From: Cycas panzhihuaensis
Lineage: Eukaryota; Cycadophyta
DNA: 64,000 nucleotides
NCBI GenBank assembly: GCA_023213395.1
Contig: CM041465.1
Location: forward strand, 196,547,741-196,611,740
Reading direction: 5' to 3'
Part shown: positions 11,101 to 21,899 of the stretch, one piece after another
Numbering within the stretch: the stretch's first letter is position 1
Layout of the letters: every line of letters starts with the position of its first letter
The notes under the pieces: model-generated
What the model saw: only the letters and a program-made list of their open reading frames with translations
What the model was told of the DNA's origin: nothing
The model's database searches: none
Program-made: the position numbers and the translations under genes

Positions 11101-11780
11101 TAATATTAAACTCTCAGTTGATAGTGACACTAGGGAGGCAGACACAATACTCTACTAACAACTTGTAGGTAGTCTTATCTATACTACCAACACAAGGCTA
11201 GATATTGCACACTATGTTAGCATTCTTACAATATTTATGACGAATCCTAAGAAGAATCATTAGCAAGCTATAATACAAGTATTAAGGTACTTGAAGACGA
11301 CCAGCAAATATGGTCTATTATATGAACCTAATGTAGAATTTAAACTTTATACATACATAGACCTAAACTTTGCCAGAGATAAAGACAGGAAGATCTACAT
11401 CTAGGTAAATAACATTTCTTAGAATAACACCAATATCATAGAGATCTAAATGGAAAAAGATGGTTGTAGACTTAATTGCTGAAGCTAAGTATATTATTGC
11501 TTCTAAGATAAGCAAGGAGGTGATATGGCTTAGAAAATTATTGAATACATTAAATGCCACCCAAACAAGTTCTACTAGCTTACATGTAGATAATCAATCT
11601 ATAATCCAAATGGCTAAAAATCTTATATTTTATGATCATACCAAATATATAAGTTCAAAAGTCCATAGGATTAGAGAACTAGTTCATGATGGCACAATTC
11701 AACTAGAGTACTATCCCATAGTAGATCAAGTAGCTGATATCTTCACCAAACCACTGAAGAGGGTGAAGTTTGAATAGTTT
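11101..11780 (+). pseudogene. Copia RNase H
   Basis: The linker after RT reads QLVGSLIYTTNTRLDIAH near 11165, then VLRYLKTTSKYGLLYE, both typical of copia. The RNase H core follows with a decayed DADWA site (TYIDLNFARD, near 11350). The last part is open at 11460-11777: DLIAEAKYI, STSLHVDNQSII, and the diagnostic end VADIFTKPLKRVKFE. A frameshift near 11450 separates the two parts. The PPT follows 460 bp later. Confidence 0.82.
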
Positions 11781-12240
11781 TGAAAGTATCTTAGCCTTAT
11801 GGCCTCCATCTTCGATTGATTAAAGGAGATAAAAATTGGACCATCATGCTTTATCTCATTCATGAAAACCCCTTGTGGGCGTGGAAGGAAAAGAGTAAGT
11901 CTTTGCTTTATCCCATTCGTGAAAACCCCTTATGGGCATGAAAGGATAAGGGTTATATTATTTTAAAAAATCAGAACCTATGAAAACCCAAAAGGGCATG
12001 GAAGATGACCAAATGGTATATGGAGACTCGGTAGATTTTAGCTACAAAATTCATTGTATTAATTGGCTATCTAGCTTTATTTAAAGAGTCGCCTGAGCTG
12101 GGTTAGTATATTAGAAAATCTGTGTGTTTTCTTTCCTATGAGGGTTTCCCATAAAAGTGTTATAGTAGTTTTCTTTATAAGAGGTTCAAATGAAGACCTC
12201 ATAAGATAGAATGAAATAGTATGAAATGACCTTCTACCAT
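11781..12240 (+). other. 3' untranslated region of copia with short direct repeats
   Basis: Non-coding stretch between RNase H and the PPT. It holds two direct repeats at about 11847-11890 and 11904-11948 (CTTTATCTCATTC and CTTTATCCCATTC, each followed by AAAACCCCTT and GGGC), plus a third partial copy near 11973-11998 (GAAAACCCAAAAGGGC). Confidence 0.6.
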
Positions 12241-12455
12241 TAAGGGGGAGATTGAAAAGGGTTAATATCACAAGGTCATTACAGTAGTTGATTATTTCTA
12301 AAAAGGGTCTTAAGTGAACTTTAAATTAGATCATTTAAGTGAAATGCACTTTCATGTGTATTATGTGTAATTTCATTTAACCTAACTCTAATGCTCTCTC
12401 TCTCAATATAAAAGTAAAAGCTCAATTGATGAGGCTTATTCTTACCTCCTCATTT
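12241..12455 (+). mobile_element. PPT and short LTR of the copia element
   Basis: The PPT TAAGGGGGAG (12241-12250) precedes an LTR that starts at TG 12253 and probably ends near 12455 (CTCCTCA), about 200 bp. A plus-strand TATA box (ATATAAAAG) is near 12407. After it, at 12459-12468, comes TTATCAGAGC, resembling a decayed TGGTATCAGAGC primer binding site. So this LTR also appears to have a PPT before it and a PBS after it. The right boundary is inferred. Confidence 0.6.
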
Positions 12456-13530
12456 TATCAGAGCTACTTTCTTTCTCTCAAGTCTCTCTTGCTCCCATAT
12501 TTGCCTTTGTGTATAGTGCATGGAGATGAAAGATAGATCCACTCTTTTTAAATTGTTCATGGCATTTATTCACCTCCTGTTATGTGTTTGGAAGTCATAA
12601 GTCTTCCATTCATTCCCTTAGTGCATTGGAGTGTAGACATCTTAGACGAAGATTACAGTAGTCGCATTACAAGCATTTGAAGCATATCAGTTGTTTAGTT
12701 TACAAACACTGTGATCTACATGGGAAATGCATTGTGATTAGTCTAGATGTTCAGTTGAAGAGTTGTTGACATATCATGTTGAGTGTCATTTGGTTATAGG
12801 TTATATCCTTCATTACTTCACTTTTCTGAGTCATTATTTAACAGGTGTAGAGGTTTGTTTACCTAACATTATACTTGAAATGGAAGGAGGACCTAGTGAC
12901 AGATTAATGATGAGGAGTTATTAGTTGAGTAGACATGGATTGAAACCCCATATTCCGTTGATAGTTGAAGACCTACAGGATGATGGAAGATCATGAATCA
13001 ACATACTAGTCAAATATTGAGCTAGATACCAATATTCCAATGAGTATAGATTAATGATGGAGAGATGTATTAAAGCAAAGAACCTGGTCAATTTGTAAGT
13101 TGGTAAGCTTGTTGCATAAGATTTCTAGCAGGAAGAAGGATTTAAGGTATGATGAGATATTTAGAACCAGTCTCTATATTCATTGATTTGTTTGATCCTT
13201 ACTTCAATAGCTTCAGATAGTTGGGTATTGTATTAGTATTCCTTAACGAAGACTTGAAGAGGCGATTCACATGACTTAAGTGGCTCTACCTCTTGGTTTA
13301 GTCAAAAGAATATAGTTGAGTTGAATGGACAAAGTTTCAGGTGTAGAGAGAGCTATATGGTTGTAGGCCTATTGGAGTATTTCTAAAGAATTGAGCACAT
13401 ACGAGGCATGGCACCATTACGTCTGAGTGAAGATCACTACATCAATGTTCATGCACATTAGGTTAGGTAAGGTTATCCTTGATAGGGGATTTATTCTTGA
13501 TGATAATCCTTGTTGCCCTATATTTACATT
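12456..13530 (+). other. Unassigned sequence between two LTRs
   Basis: It begins with a PBS-like TATCAGAGCTACTTTC and ends at a PPT-like AAGAGGGGA before the LTR at 13540, so it is probably the internal remnant of a plus-strand element of about 1.1 kb. I recognise no gag, protease, RT or integrase motif in any frame. It could be a non-autonomous element or the two ends of an element with its centre deleted. Confidence 0.4.
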
Positions 13531-13862
13531 AAGAGGGGATGTTAAAATATGTGACCATATCACTTAACGTAAAGTGGACCTTCTATTTTTATGCCTAATT
13601 ATGTGGAGGAATATCTTCGATTATGGTGACCTAATAGATATATTTGTAATTATATTTGGCACTTTAGATCTATAAATATAGATCAAAGTCAATCTTTGTA
13701 ATATATCATTTTGTTATAATGTGAATTATTATTCATTTGTGGGTTTTCACCTATAAGGGTTTCCCACAATAATCTAGTATCCCGTGTATATGTTCCTTCT
13801 TGTTATCTACCTGATGTGAAAGATCTTGTTAACCTTGTTTGCTTCAATTACGTTTTCTAACA
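13531..13862 (+). mobile_element. PPT plus 323-bp LTR
   Basis: AAGAGGGGA (13531-13539) precedes an LTR running 13540-13862, from TGTTAAAATA to TTTTCTAACA, with 5-bp inverted ends (TGTTA/TAACA). A plus-strand TATA box (CTATAAATATAG) lies near 13670-13681. This is the 3' LTR of whatever element occupied 12456-13530. No matching 5' LTR is obvious. Confidence 0.75.
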
Positions 13863-14231
13863 ATTTAGAGTTGTTTTTATGTAGAAATTTTAGCTCAAAG
13901 TCAAAAGTTTATATTTTTTAGCTTCTCCAGGCACATATATGTATTTTTAAAGATCCATGATATGATGTACTTCAAATAAAAGGGATAACATATACTAAGG
14001 TCTTATTTTTAGCTCTAGAGAACCCATTGACTTTTATTTTGAACTTCATTATATGAGAGAGAGTCATTCATGTAATATTTGAGTCACATCAATCTTTGTA
14101 GTCATGTATTAGTATTATTGTTGGCTATTTTATCCATAAAGACATGATGTAAGTATATGGTGTCATGATTTAAAGCCCAAAGATGAATGTTTTTATCCTA
14201 TGAGGTGATTTAAGGCCATAAAGCCCTTTTA
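13863..14231. other. Unassigned AT-rich sequence
   Basis: No domain or repeat end recognised. Confidence 0.4.
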
Positions 14232-14640
14232 AAACTACTTGTATTCCTATATAAGTAAGGGGTGGAAACATTTTATAGCTACTCTCACTAGCACTAATAT
14301 AACCATGTACATGAAGGAACATTCTATTCAACTAGAAGTTATAGCTGCTAGTGACCTATGCATTATAGTCAGTTATTTATTATACTATTGTAGCAAGTTA
14401 TAATTCAAATTATTTAAAGACTTAGCATTTTTTAGTTTAAAGACTACTTACATTTCCATATAAGTAAGGGGTGGAACACTATTATAGCTACTCTTTCTAG
14501 TGTTGATTAAACCATCTATGCAAAGGTAGTTTCTACTCAACTGGTAGTTATAATTGCTAGTTACCTATGCATTCCAGTAGATGGACTTCACTTCATATGG
14601 ACATCGGTAGCTCTTTATACTATTGTAATAGTATTTGATC
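14232..14640. repeat. Direct repeat of about 200 bp
   Basis: The segment beginning AACTACTTGTATTCC at about 14233 recurs from about 14443 (GACTACTTACATTTCC). Both copies carry TATATAAGTAAGGGGTGGAA and matching blocks further on (TATAGCTACTCT, TTATA-CTGCTAGT-ACCTATGCATT). They differ by substitutions and small indels. The shared TATATAAG could be a TATA box of an LTR or related unit duplicated in tandem. No coding motif is seen. Confidence 0.75.
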
Positions 14641-15099
14641 TAGATTTCATTTGAAGACTCAAGACTTATTATTTGATGTGATAATCTATTATTTAATTAA
14701 CTATTACAGAGGGGAAAGGTTGGGTGTAATACCTAATTACATGGTTACCCTCATGTAATCTCTCTTTACATTATTTATATTTTATATTTGAAGTTGTAGG
14801 CTACATAGAGATGTGTGCCACCTCTAGATTGTATAATGAGGTTCTCTCACTAATGGTGAGTATGTACTATAAGTATATACCCTATCATTCTTTCTAATTT
14901 AAGTTTTGGATAATTTTCCATATCTAGTGTTTATTTGTTATATATGCTTTATCTTATTTGAGCTTTATCACCATGTTTTTAACTCACTATTATTCTTTAT
15001 ATATATTGCATTTTCAATTTCTAACATCTTAAATCTTACTCTCAAGTTTGATTTTGTGGTGGGATCTTGTTCTAAATTCTTATTAGGAGCTCCATTTGT
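14641..15099. other. Unassigned AT-rich sequence
   Basis: It contains a purine-rich tract (ACAGAGGGGAAAGG) near 14704-14718 that could be a PPT, but no LTR could be delimited after it. The open stretch starting at 14906 is a hydrophobic shadow frame. Confidence 0.35.
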
Positions 15100-15540
15100 C
15101 TCTTCAACAAGAAGTAACTTTTCATTAGGAGTTCCTTTAATAATAATTTTTAAAATATTCTAAGCTTCTTTAGAAGTACTAGCATGGCAAATGCTAGGAA
15201 GTATTACTTCATCCTTTACATAAAGACTAATAAAAAATGATTTATTATCCTTCTTCTTAAGTTTCTTTTCTTCTTCTTACTCTTCTTGATTAATAGTTAA
15301 TTGAGTAGTAGGAGGAATATGAATATGATATCCATTTATAACAAAATCTTGAAGACTTTTAGTTTTGAATATATATCTCATTCTTTTTGTCCATAAGAAA
15401 TTATTTTTTCCATTTGACTTTAGAATTAATACAAGTATATTCATGATTGCAAGTAAAAAGTAGTTAATAGTTCTATGAACAACCATATAATCAAGTAAAC
15501 AAACATATATAAATCCTTTAAACATGACATACAAACCATA
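15100..15540 (-). pseudogene. Copia gag remnant
   Basis: The minus-strand reading contains NFLWTKRMRYIFKTKSLQDF near 15400, then VINGY, a Lys/Glu-rich stretch, DNKSFFISLYVKDEVILPSI near 15200 and STSKEA near 15170, then KGTPNEKLLLVEE. This is the standard copia gag series (W---M---L---LWD-V--G, then A---I-----D-I-P-I--A-TSKEAW--L). No downstream protease or pol was found to its left, so it is an isolated fragment. Confidence 0.7.
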
Positions 15541-16990
15541 TCCCTTAAATTTTAGACCACCTTCTATCTCCTTATTGTCAAAATAGGATTAAAACACCAA
15601 ATATGAATGCTTTTATCAATTATCTTTACATCAAGCCATTAAGGTTTAAAATAAACTTCCTTAAGGTCAAAAAATAGGTAAAAATATTATTTATTTGAAT
15701 GCAAAATTAAAATTATTTAATTATTACGTAGAGTTCAAACATAAAGTATGAACTTTAAACTAAAATTTCTTTATTTAACAACTTAAAAATACCTCAAATC
15801 ATAGCTTAAAATGTCAATCTTTGAGTCAGGATTTCAATGGATAAAAAAATATACTATTAGATTAAAAGATATTAATAAAAGAGCACAAGTACCCTTTTGT
15901 AAAAATAAAATAGGATGATCTAGGGTCTTAGCCTCTTTTGTTAGTTAGTAGTTGGTTATCTATGTGTTGCACATGATCTTCCACTGAAGTGAACATGGCT
16001 AACTACCAAACTTCACTATTTTATCCAATATAATTAAATTCAAACTTAACTCTAGAAAAAAAATTATCCTAGGTTAAATTATTAGTCAAATTTGGTATTA
16101 TGTAATCAAATGATGAAATAAGTAATGAATTTTGGTGTTGTAGATTGATTAAATTGATTACAAACTAGGCAAAACTCTTTATACAAAGGTAGAAGGCACA
16201 GTACTTAATCAACATAATATTTTCACAACTCAAAATAGTTGTTTAGAGGTCACCATTGTTAATGTGCATACATATTACTTTGGTTGTAATTCTTTGCTAG
16301 AGCTCACAATAATGATGGTAAGTTCATAGAGGTAGGTGGCATATTAGGAGATGAAACCCATAGAACTGAGTAGATTATAAGAGATCATGGGTAGGTATAA
16401 GTAGGTCATGTTGGGCAATGATATAAAGGATAGTGTTTAAGAGATGATAGTAACCACATAACAGAGGTAATGACATAGTGTAGAGCATGGATACCACAAA
16501 GGAAAACTTACCATAGGTAATTAGACATGTAAGGCAAACACACAAGTATATAGGTAACATAACCTTGAGTGGACCCACATCCATAATCCCCACATATTAG
16601 CAAAACTAGGGTGAAATTTTCACACACATTAGTAGGGGGGCATGTAAGTATATAGGTACTTCATATAGATGGATGGAATATACATATGTACTTAACACAA
16701 TAGTATAAAGGTACTTCATAAGAGTTAGGGTATCATGAAAGTGCCATGATAGAAATCAACATATAAGAAACATAATAGATAGATAGAGTAATATTGATAA
16801 CTCAACAGGAATGGGAACCAAAACAAAAAAATTAGTATGTATAGGAACTCAATAGAGGTGGAAACAATCACCATATGCCATAGGTTTAATAGGATAAACT
16901 ACAAAATAATCAATCAATAATCTTAAAAAATCTTTAAATTAAGGGAAAACAATAACCTTAAAAACCCTAACTAGGTGTGACTTAGCACTT
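15541..16990. other. Unassigned AT-rich sequence left of the nested copia
   Basis: No domain, LTR pair or PBS recognised. Bases 16991-16995 (CAAAC) are the left TSD of the copia at 16996-51566, so before that insertion 16990 was adjacent to the sequence now at 51572. Confidence 0.5.
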
Positions 16991-16995
16991 CAAAC

Positions 16996-17170
16996 TATCA
17001 GAATGATAGATAAAAGATTGATGAAGAATGCTTAATGATTATCATTGAGGTCTCAAGAGAATAAATACACTTAGGGTATGTAATTGACATGTAACTAAAA
17101 TGCATCTAAAGGACACATGTCAGTCGGTTACATATATTTAGTCTATAAGATAAAACATTACATTCTAACA
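16996..17170 (-). mobile_element. 3' LTR of the nested copia
   Basis: 175 bp. The plus-strand start TATCAG aligns with TGTCTG of the partner at 51392, so one terminal base has mutated. The end CTAACA is identical. Right of it, 17171-17182 (CCCTCTCTTAAT) is the PPT read on the minus strand (ATTAAGAGAGGG). Confidence 0.92.
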
Positions 17171-17182
17171 CCCTCTCTTAAT

Positions 17183-17570
17183 ATTTTATCCTATTACACC
17201 TATGTTATCCCTAAGTATTTGGAATTTATCTTTTCTAAGTGGTTTGGTTAATATGTTTTCCACCTGTTCATCTATAGGACAATAGACAAGATCCACTTCT
17301 TTGTTCTGGACTTTTTCTCTAATAAAGTGATGTTGAACCTCTACGTATTTGGTTCTGGCATGAAACACAGGATTCTTGGTGAGTTTGATGGTGCTCTGAT
17401 TGTCACTATGGAGTATGGTTGCTTCCTTTTGAGGCTTCATCAGATCATCCAAAAGTTGTCTGAGCTATACTACTTTAGTGGTTGCACTGATAACTAATTT
17501 GTACTCAGCTTTTATGGATGATAATATTACAGTAGCTTGCTTTTTTACTGCGCTAGGATATTGGTGAAGA
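17183..17570 (-). pseudogene. Copia RNase H of the nested element
   Basis: The frame at 17186-17452 reads ATILHSDNQSTIKLTKNP, then FHARTKYVEVQHHFIREKV and the end motif EQVENILTKPLRKDKF, a nearly intact copia RNase H C-terminus. The N-terminal part runs to about 17570 with stops. It degrades RNA in the RNA-DNA hybrid. The PPT begins directly after its end. Confidence 0.85.
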
Positions 17571-18700
17571 TCCTAGGAAGAAGTAATATCCACTAGTTTA
17601 TTTCCTTTGTTCTTTATCACCTGCCTAGTCTAAATCATAATACCCTATTAACTCAAGAGTTTTTCCTTTTAGAAAAACTAGTTTAAATTCTATCGTGCGT
17701 TTTAGATACCTCAAGACTCCTTTTATAGCATTCCAATGTTTTATTCTTGGGTCATGCATGTATCTAGAAATTACCCCTCTAGCATATGAGATGCTTGGTC
17801 TAGTTGTTATGAGGTAGATGAGGCTTCCAATGAGTTGTCTATACAGGGTTGTATTTACACATGGATCCTTTTCATCTAGAATCAAGTTACAATTCACTTC
17901 AATAGGTGTAGAGTAAGGATTGCGCTCTTCTATATGAAATTTAGCTAACAACTCTTTTATGTATTTGTTTTAGTAGAGAGAAATTGAATCATTCTATTGA
18001 TCAACTTGGATTCCTAAATAGTAGTTAAGGAGCCCCAGGTCTATCATCTCAAATTTCCCTTCTAGTTGACACTTTATGTTTGATATTGATTCTTTATCAT
18101 CACCAATAAGAATCATGTCATCAATATATATCACCATTATGGTGATTACACCATTCTTATTTTTTATATATAGGCTTGAGTCTACGTTGCTTCTTTGGAA
18201 GCCATTGTTATAAAGATGATTATCAAGTTTTGCATACCATGCACAAGGAGCCTGTTTTAGTCCATATAGAGCCTTTTTTTATTTGTAGACAAGGTGCTCT
18301 TACCCTTCTTTGATAAATCGCTCAGGTTGAGACATGTAAACCTCTTCTTTTAACTCACCATTTAGGAATGCACTTTTCACATCTAATTGGTATATGTTCC
18401 AATTTTTTTGTGCTACTAGATCTATAATTGTTATGACTGTGTTCAATTTGGCCACTGGAGAGAATGTTTCTTCATAATCTACACTTGTTGTTTAAGTGTA
18501 ACCTTTTTTTACTAGCCTGGCTTTGTATTTTTCTATTTTCCCTTCAAGCCCCCTTTTGATTTTGTATAACCATTTATAATTTATAGTTGATTTATTGGGA
18601 GGTAGTTCAACTAGTTCCCATGTTTGATTCTTGATTATAGACTCTAGCTCAATGTCCATGGCTTTCCTCCATTCTGAATATTCCTTTGCCTTAGTGAATG
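17571..18700 (-). pseudogene. Copia reverse transcriptase of the nested element
   Basis: Down from 18700 on the minus strand are segments for the RT N-terminus (near 18600-18660, around the conserved A---E), KARLVKKG-like near 18510, DVKSAFLNGELKEEVYMSQP near 18340-18400, then LYGLKQAPCAWYAKLDNHL near 18220-18270. The catalytic box TIMVIYIDDMILIG is near 18105-18140 with both Asp residues present. The later part 17625-17951 is open and reads NPYSTPIEVN, LYRQLIGSLIYLITTRPSIS and VLRYLKRTIEFKLVF. Only a few stops interrupt, so this copy is better preserved than the copia at 7-12 kb. Confidence 0.87.
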
Positions 18701-19350
18701 ATTCTAGTTCTACCTAACTGAATAGGGCTTCTAGCTTTTGGCTTCTTGTCTGGTGGGGAAGGATTTGACCTTTTCCTTCCTCTATATTATTAAGGTACCA
18801 TTTGAGAAGTCTTTTTCCATTTTCACATTCTTCAATCCTTGATTCTTTTGGAGAGACTTCTTCTTGAGGAGTAGTGTCTGAAACAGATTCTTCAGAGATC
18901 TCTTCTATAGTTACTCTTGATTCTTCTTCTGAAGGGGTATTAGGAATAACTATCTGAGGTATTTTCTCTATCATTAGAATTTGGTTTATGCTTTCTTCTT
19001 TGTCTTCTTCATTAAAAATGACATCCCCTCTTACATACACGTTGTTTGTTGTGGGATCTATGCACTTGTAGGCTATAGAGTTTTTTATGTATCCTACCAT
19101 AATACATTCTAGACTTTTTTATTCTAGCTTTGTCCTTTTTTTGTCAGGTATGTGGATAAAGTCTTAGCTACCAAATACCTTGAGATGTCTTATGCATAGT
19201 TTCCTTCCGCTCTACACTTCCTTTGGAGTAAGATAGTCTACTACTTTGGTTGGGCTCTTATTCAATAGATAACAAGTTATGCTAACTACTTCAGCCCAAT
19301 ACATTTTTTTAATGTTTTTGCCAATCAACATGATGCATGCCATCTCCATG
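18701..19350 (-). pseudogene. Copia integrase C-terminal part and linker
   Basis: Open at 18714-19100: MVGYIKNSIAYKCIDPTTNN and VRGDVIFNEEDKEE, the usual end of copia integrase, then a Glu/Ser-rich linker to RT. Upstream (19100-19350) is the core C-terminal half: ITCYLLNKSPTKVV, MYWAEVV, IMEMACIM. The reading frame is broken at 19350 by the nested insertion and resumes at 23110. Confidence 0.88.
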
Positions 19351-19355
19351 ATTAC

Positions 19356-19434
19356 TGTAATGAACCATTACACCAAAACCCTAAGGTATTAGTGAAGAGG
19401 GACCCCACCAAGTAGGACATTACCTCCCCCCAGG
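19356..19434 (-). mobile_element. Inverted terminal LTR and PPT (left end)
   Basis: 19356-19419 is the reverse complement of the LTR at 23040-23104 with scattered substitutions. The reversed PPT (TTACCTCCCCCC, 19420-19431) follows, then an abrupt junction into the RT. The outermost base pair is therefore the U5 end of an LTR, as at the other end. Confidence 0.85.
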
Positions 19435-19967
19435 TTGGACGTCCATAAGATAACATTCAGAACTCATGAGGGACTATTCAAATTCAAATTGATGCCATTT
19501 GGTCTAATCAATGCTCCAGCAATGTTCCAGGCCACTATGAATTCCACATTTAAGGAATGTTTGAGGAAATTCGTACTGATCTTTTTTGATGATATCCTCA
19601 TTTACAACAAAACATGGAGAGAACATTTGGAACACCTGATATTAGTCCTAGAAATTTTAGCAAAAGGTTTATTCTTTGTAAACAAGAAAAAATGCTCTTT
19701 TGGCCAACAAGAACTCGAATACCTCGGTCATATCATTACTCCAAACAGAATCAAGGTTGACCCCAAGAAGGTCCAAGCAATAATAGAATGGCCAACACTA
19801 AAGAATATCATAGGAGTTCGTAGCTTCTTAGGAACAGTCGGATACCTTAGGAAATTCATAAGAGAATATACTAACATAGCAGCTCCACTTACAGATCTGA
19901 CAAAAAAGGATGCTTTCACATGGAATGAAACGGCCAACAAGGCCTTTGAAGAACTAAAAAGTACAAG
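19435..19967 (+). CDS. Reverse transcriptase fragment, copy A
   Basis: An uninterrupted Ty3/gypsy RT fragment. It starts inside the palm at DVHKITFRTHEGLF, and continues with LMPFGLINAPAMFQATMN, the catalytic LIFFDDILIYNKTW, EYLGHIITPNRIKVDPKKV, the thumb, and the start of the connection (LTDLTKKDAFTWNETANKAF). It stops at EELKS, where RNase H should begin, and runs into a PBS-like leader. The N-terminal third (fingers) is missing because the left junction falls at residue DVHK. Copy B at 22019-22850 is a close homologue with the same 3' junction. Intact codons here are notable against the decay around it, but the fragment has no start of its own. Confidence 0.82.
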
Positions 19968-20149
19968 TGGTATTAGAGACAAGACCTAGGTTCAAATCCC
20001 ATGGGGGCAACACCACTTATGGGGGTGGTGGGGTGACACGCCAAACGTTGCCGATGTGAAAAACATCATCATAGTCAAGACCTGTGGGATATATGAATGC
20101 CAGTGAAAGTGAGGCTAGGCGGGGCTAGCCCGTTTGACTTGGGGGGAGG
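19968..20149 (+). other. PBS-like and tRNA-like leader with PPT
   Basis: Begins with TGGTATTAGAG (19968-19978), close to the Met PBS. About 10 bp later comes GGTTCAAATCCC (from 19991), a good match to the tRNA B box. It ends with a PPT (ACTTGGGGGGAGG, about 20137-20149) just before the 65-bp LTR. PBS, short spacer and PPT form the complete non-coding inside of a TRIM. The same cassette recurs at 22856-23039. Confidence 0.7.
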
Positions 20150-20152
20150 TAA

Positions 20153-20231
20153 TGATCTACTTAGTGGGGGGCCATATTCACTAACACTTCGGGGTTTTGG
20201 TGTAACGGTTTGTTACAAGTGGTATCAAAGC
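20153..20231 (+). mobile_element. Internal 65-bp LTR and its primer binding site
   Basis: LTR 20153-20217, TG...TGTTACA, 65 bp, homologous to 23040-23104. AG follows, and then TGGTATCAAAGC (20220-20231), an initiator-Met PBS with one mismatch, leading into gag. This is the functional 5' LTR position for the gag-protease-RT unit. Confidence 0.85.
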
Positions 20232-21400
20232 TTTGTTCCAAAGTAGGAAATTTTCATGAGGGGAAGGAAATTTTGACCCACCCTCACACCTTAGCAATTT
20301 AGAAAGAACCAAGATGGAATTAAGATCCAGAAAAATCAGCCCACAAAACAAAATGCCGAGATCCCACAATTCGAAAGAACAAGCAGTAGAAACCTTGACA
20401 GCAGTCATGGAGGAACTTTCGTAACAAATCAAGAACCTAAATAAAAGATTGGATAAATAAGAGATAGCTCATCCAAAAACAGAACATGATTCAAATCAAG
20501 AGATAGATCAGGGGAACCCAGAAGGTAAGTTTAAGGAAGGAATTATTTTTCAGTGAAGAAATATAAATCAAGGAGGACCAAAGATCGCATTAGAAAAATT
20601 TGATCCAGAAAATACACGAGATGTAAGAGCATGGCCACTTCAAATAGAAACATATTTCATAGTAAACAAAACACTAAGCATAGATATGGTGCCCATTGCC
20701 TCCTTACATCTCTATGGACGAGCCTTGAATTGGTATTATTGATGGAAAAAGATGTAAAGACCTCAACAAGAGGAATGGAGAAATTTCAAAATAGCCATCA
20801 TCAACCAATATGAAGACTCTTGGTCTATGAATAACTTTGCATAGTTGATAAGACTACAACAAACAGGATCAGTTCACGAATATACAGAATAATTTCAGAT
20901 GTTACAATGTATGGTTATATCAAACATTCCTCAGGAATGTCTAAGGGAGACATATATAAGCGGGCTCAAGGCCCCCATCAGATTCTGAGTATTAGCACAA
21001 CAACATGGAGCATTAGAAGATATCATAAACCATGCTTGATGTGTTGAAGATGAACCTAAAGAAACTAGACCTACCTTCGTACATAAAATAGATTTTTCTC
21101 CACCATCCATCAAGAGTTAAATCAGACGCTCTGCTTGCAATCAAGAATACAACGGAAAACTCTACACGACAAGAACACATGCAAAAAGGTACTTGTTTCA
21201 AATGTGAAGGGAAATGGAATCGAGAGCACTAATGCATGGGAAAGAAGGTATTTATACTACATAATGAAGAACTGGAGATACTTAAACAAATAGAAGAAGA
21301 TACAACCCTAGATCAAGAAGATAACAATGAATAGGCTGAAGCTGAACTAGATGAACTGCTAGAAATCGATACAAAAAATGTTCAAATATCTCTGTAGGCC
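20232..21400 (+). pseudogene. Gag of the TRIM-like element
   Basis: After the PBS there is a 5' leader and then a gypsy-type gag. LEKFDPENTRDVRAW, LQIETYFIVNKTL and LHLYGRALNWYY (near 20590-20740) correspond to the F-G-D---W---E-YF and L-G-A--WY hallmarks, and GSVHEYTE-FQML follows near 20870. A zinc knuckle CFKCEGKWNREH-C lies near 21187-21232, with a TAA where the last Cys-preceding residue is expected. Several TAG or TGA stops occur. It would package RNA. Confidence 0.75.
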
Positions 21401-21700
21401 ATAGCAGGTCAAAGCATGGTACCTCAAATACTACGATTTAAAGGGATGCTAAAAGGAGCCCCAATCATGGTGTTGGTGGATAGTGGGAGCATGCATAATT
21501 TTATCAACAGACCAATAGCCCAAAAGCTAGGAATCAAGGTGGAACTATTAAAAACCTTCCAGGTCTCAATTGCTAATGGGAAGACAACACATTGCAGAGG
21601 ATTCTACAGAAACGTCAACCTAAAAATTAGTGAGTACCCACTGACCTCCAATATATTTGTGATGTAGATAGGAGCCATTGATATAGTCCTAAGGGTACAA
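21401..21700 (+). pseudogene. Aspartic protease of the TRIM-like element
   Basis: Open at 21416-21667. LKGAPIMVLVDSGSMHNFIN contains the complete catalytic D-S-G-S, followed by AQKLGIKVE and the second half with SIANGKT. Length and motif match plant Ty3/gypsy (chromovirus-like) proteases. The frame continues after a TAG into a segment that leads to RT. It is positioned between gag and RT as expected. Confidence 0.82.
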
Positions 21701-21899
21701 TGGTTACAAACCTTAGGAAATATAGTTACCAACTACATGACCAGAGTCATGTGCTTCCAAATAAATGACATAAAATACATACTACAGGGACCTAAATATC
21801 CACCGATATAATTAGTGTCATCTCATAGAATGGAAAGAATCATGCAGAAGAAAGCACCCACATATATAGTGTCATGCCACAAGATAGAAATCCATGAAA

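Larger units (their letters stand above)
7255..12240 (+). mobile_element. Decayed Ty1/copia retrotransposon, internal region
   Basis: On the plus strand the order is gag, protease, integrase, RT, RNase H, which is the Ty1/copia order. A PPT (TAAGGGGGAG, 12241-12250) and an LTR start follow. Most of the polyprotein stays in recognisable frames, interrupted by many stops of which most are TAG or TAA where TGG, CAG or CAA is expected. No 5' LTR or PBS could be found before gag. It is a complete but long-dead coding region of about 5 kb. Confidence 0.88.

Noticed and set aside
14906-15163. An 85-residue plus-strand hydrophobic protein
   Set aside because: AT-rich shadow frame overlapping the edge of a minus-strand copia gag remnant; no start context or domain.
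19968-20013. A tRNA gene
   Set aside because: A-box-like and B-box-like segments are only 10 bp apart; there is no anticodon arm or acceptor stem.
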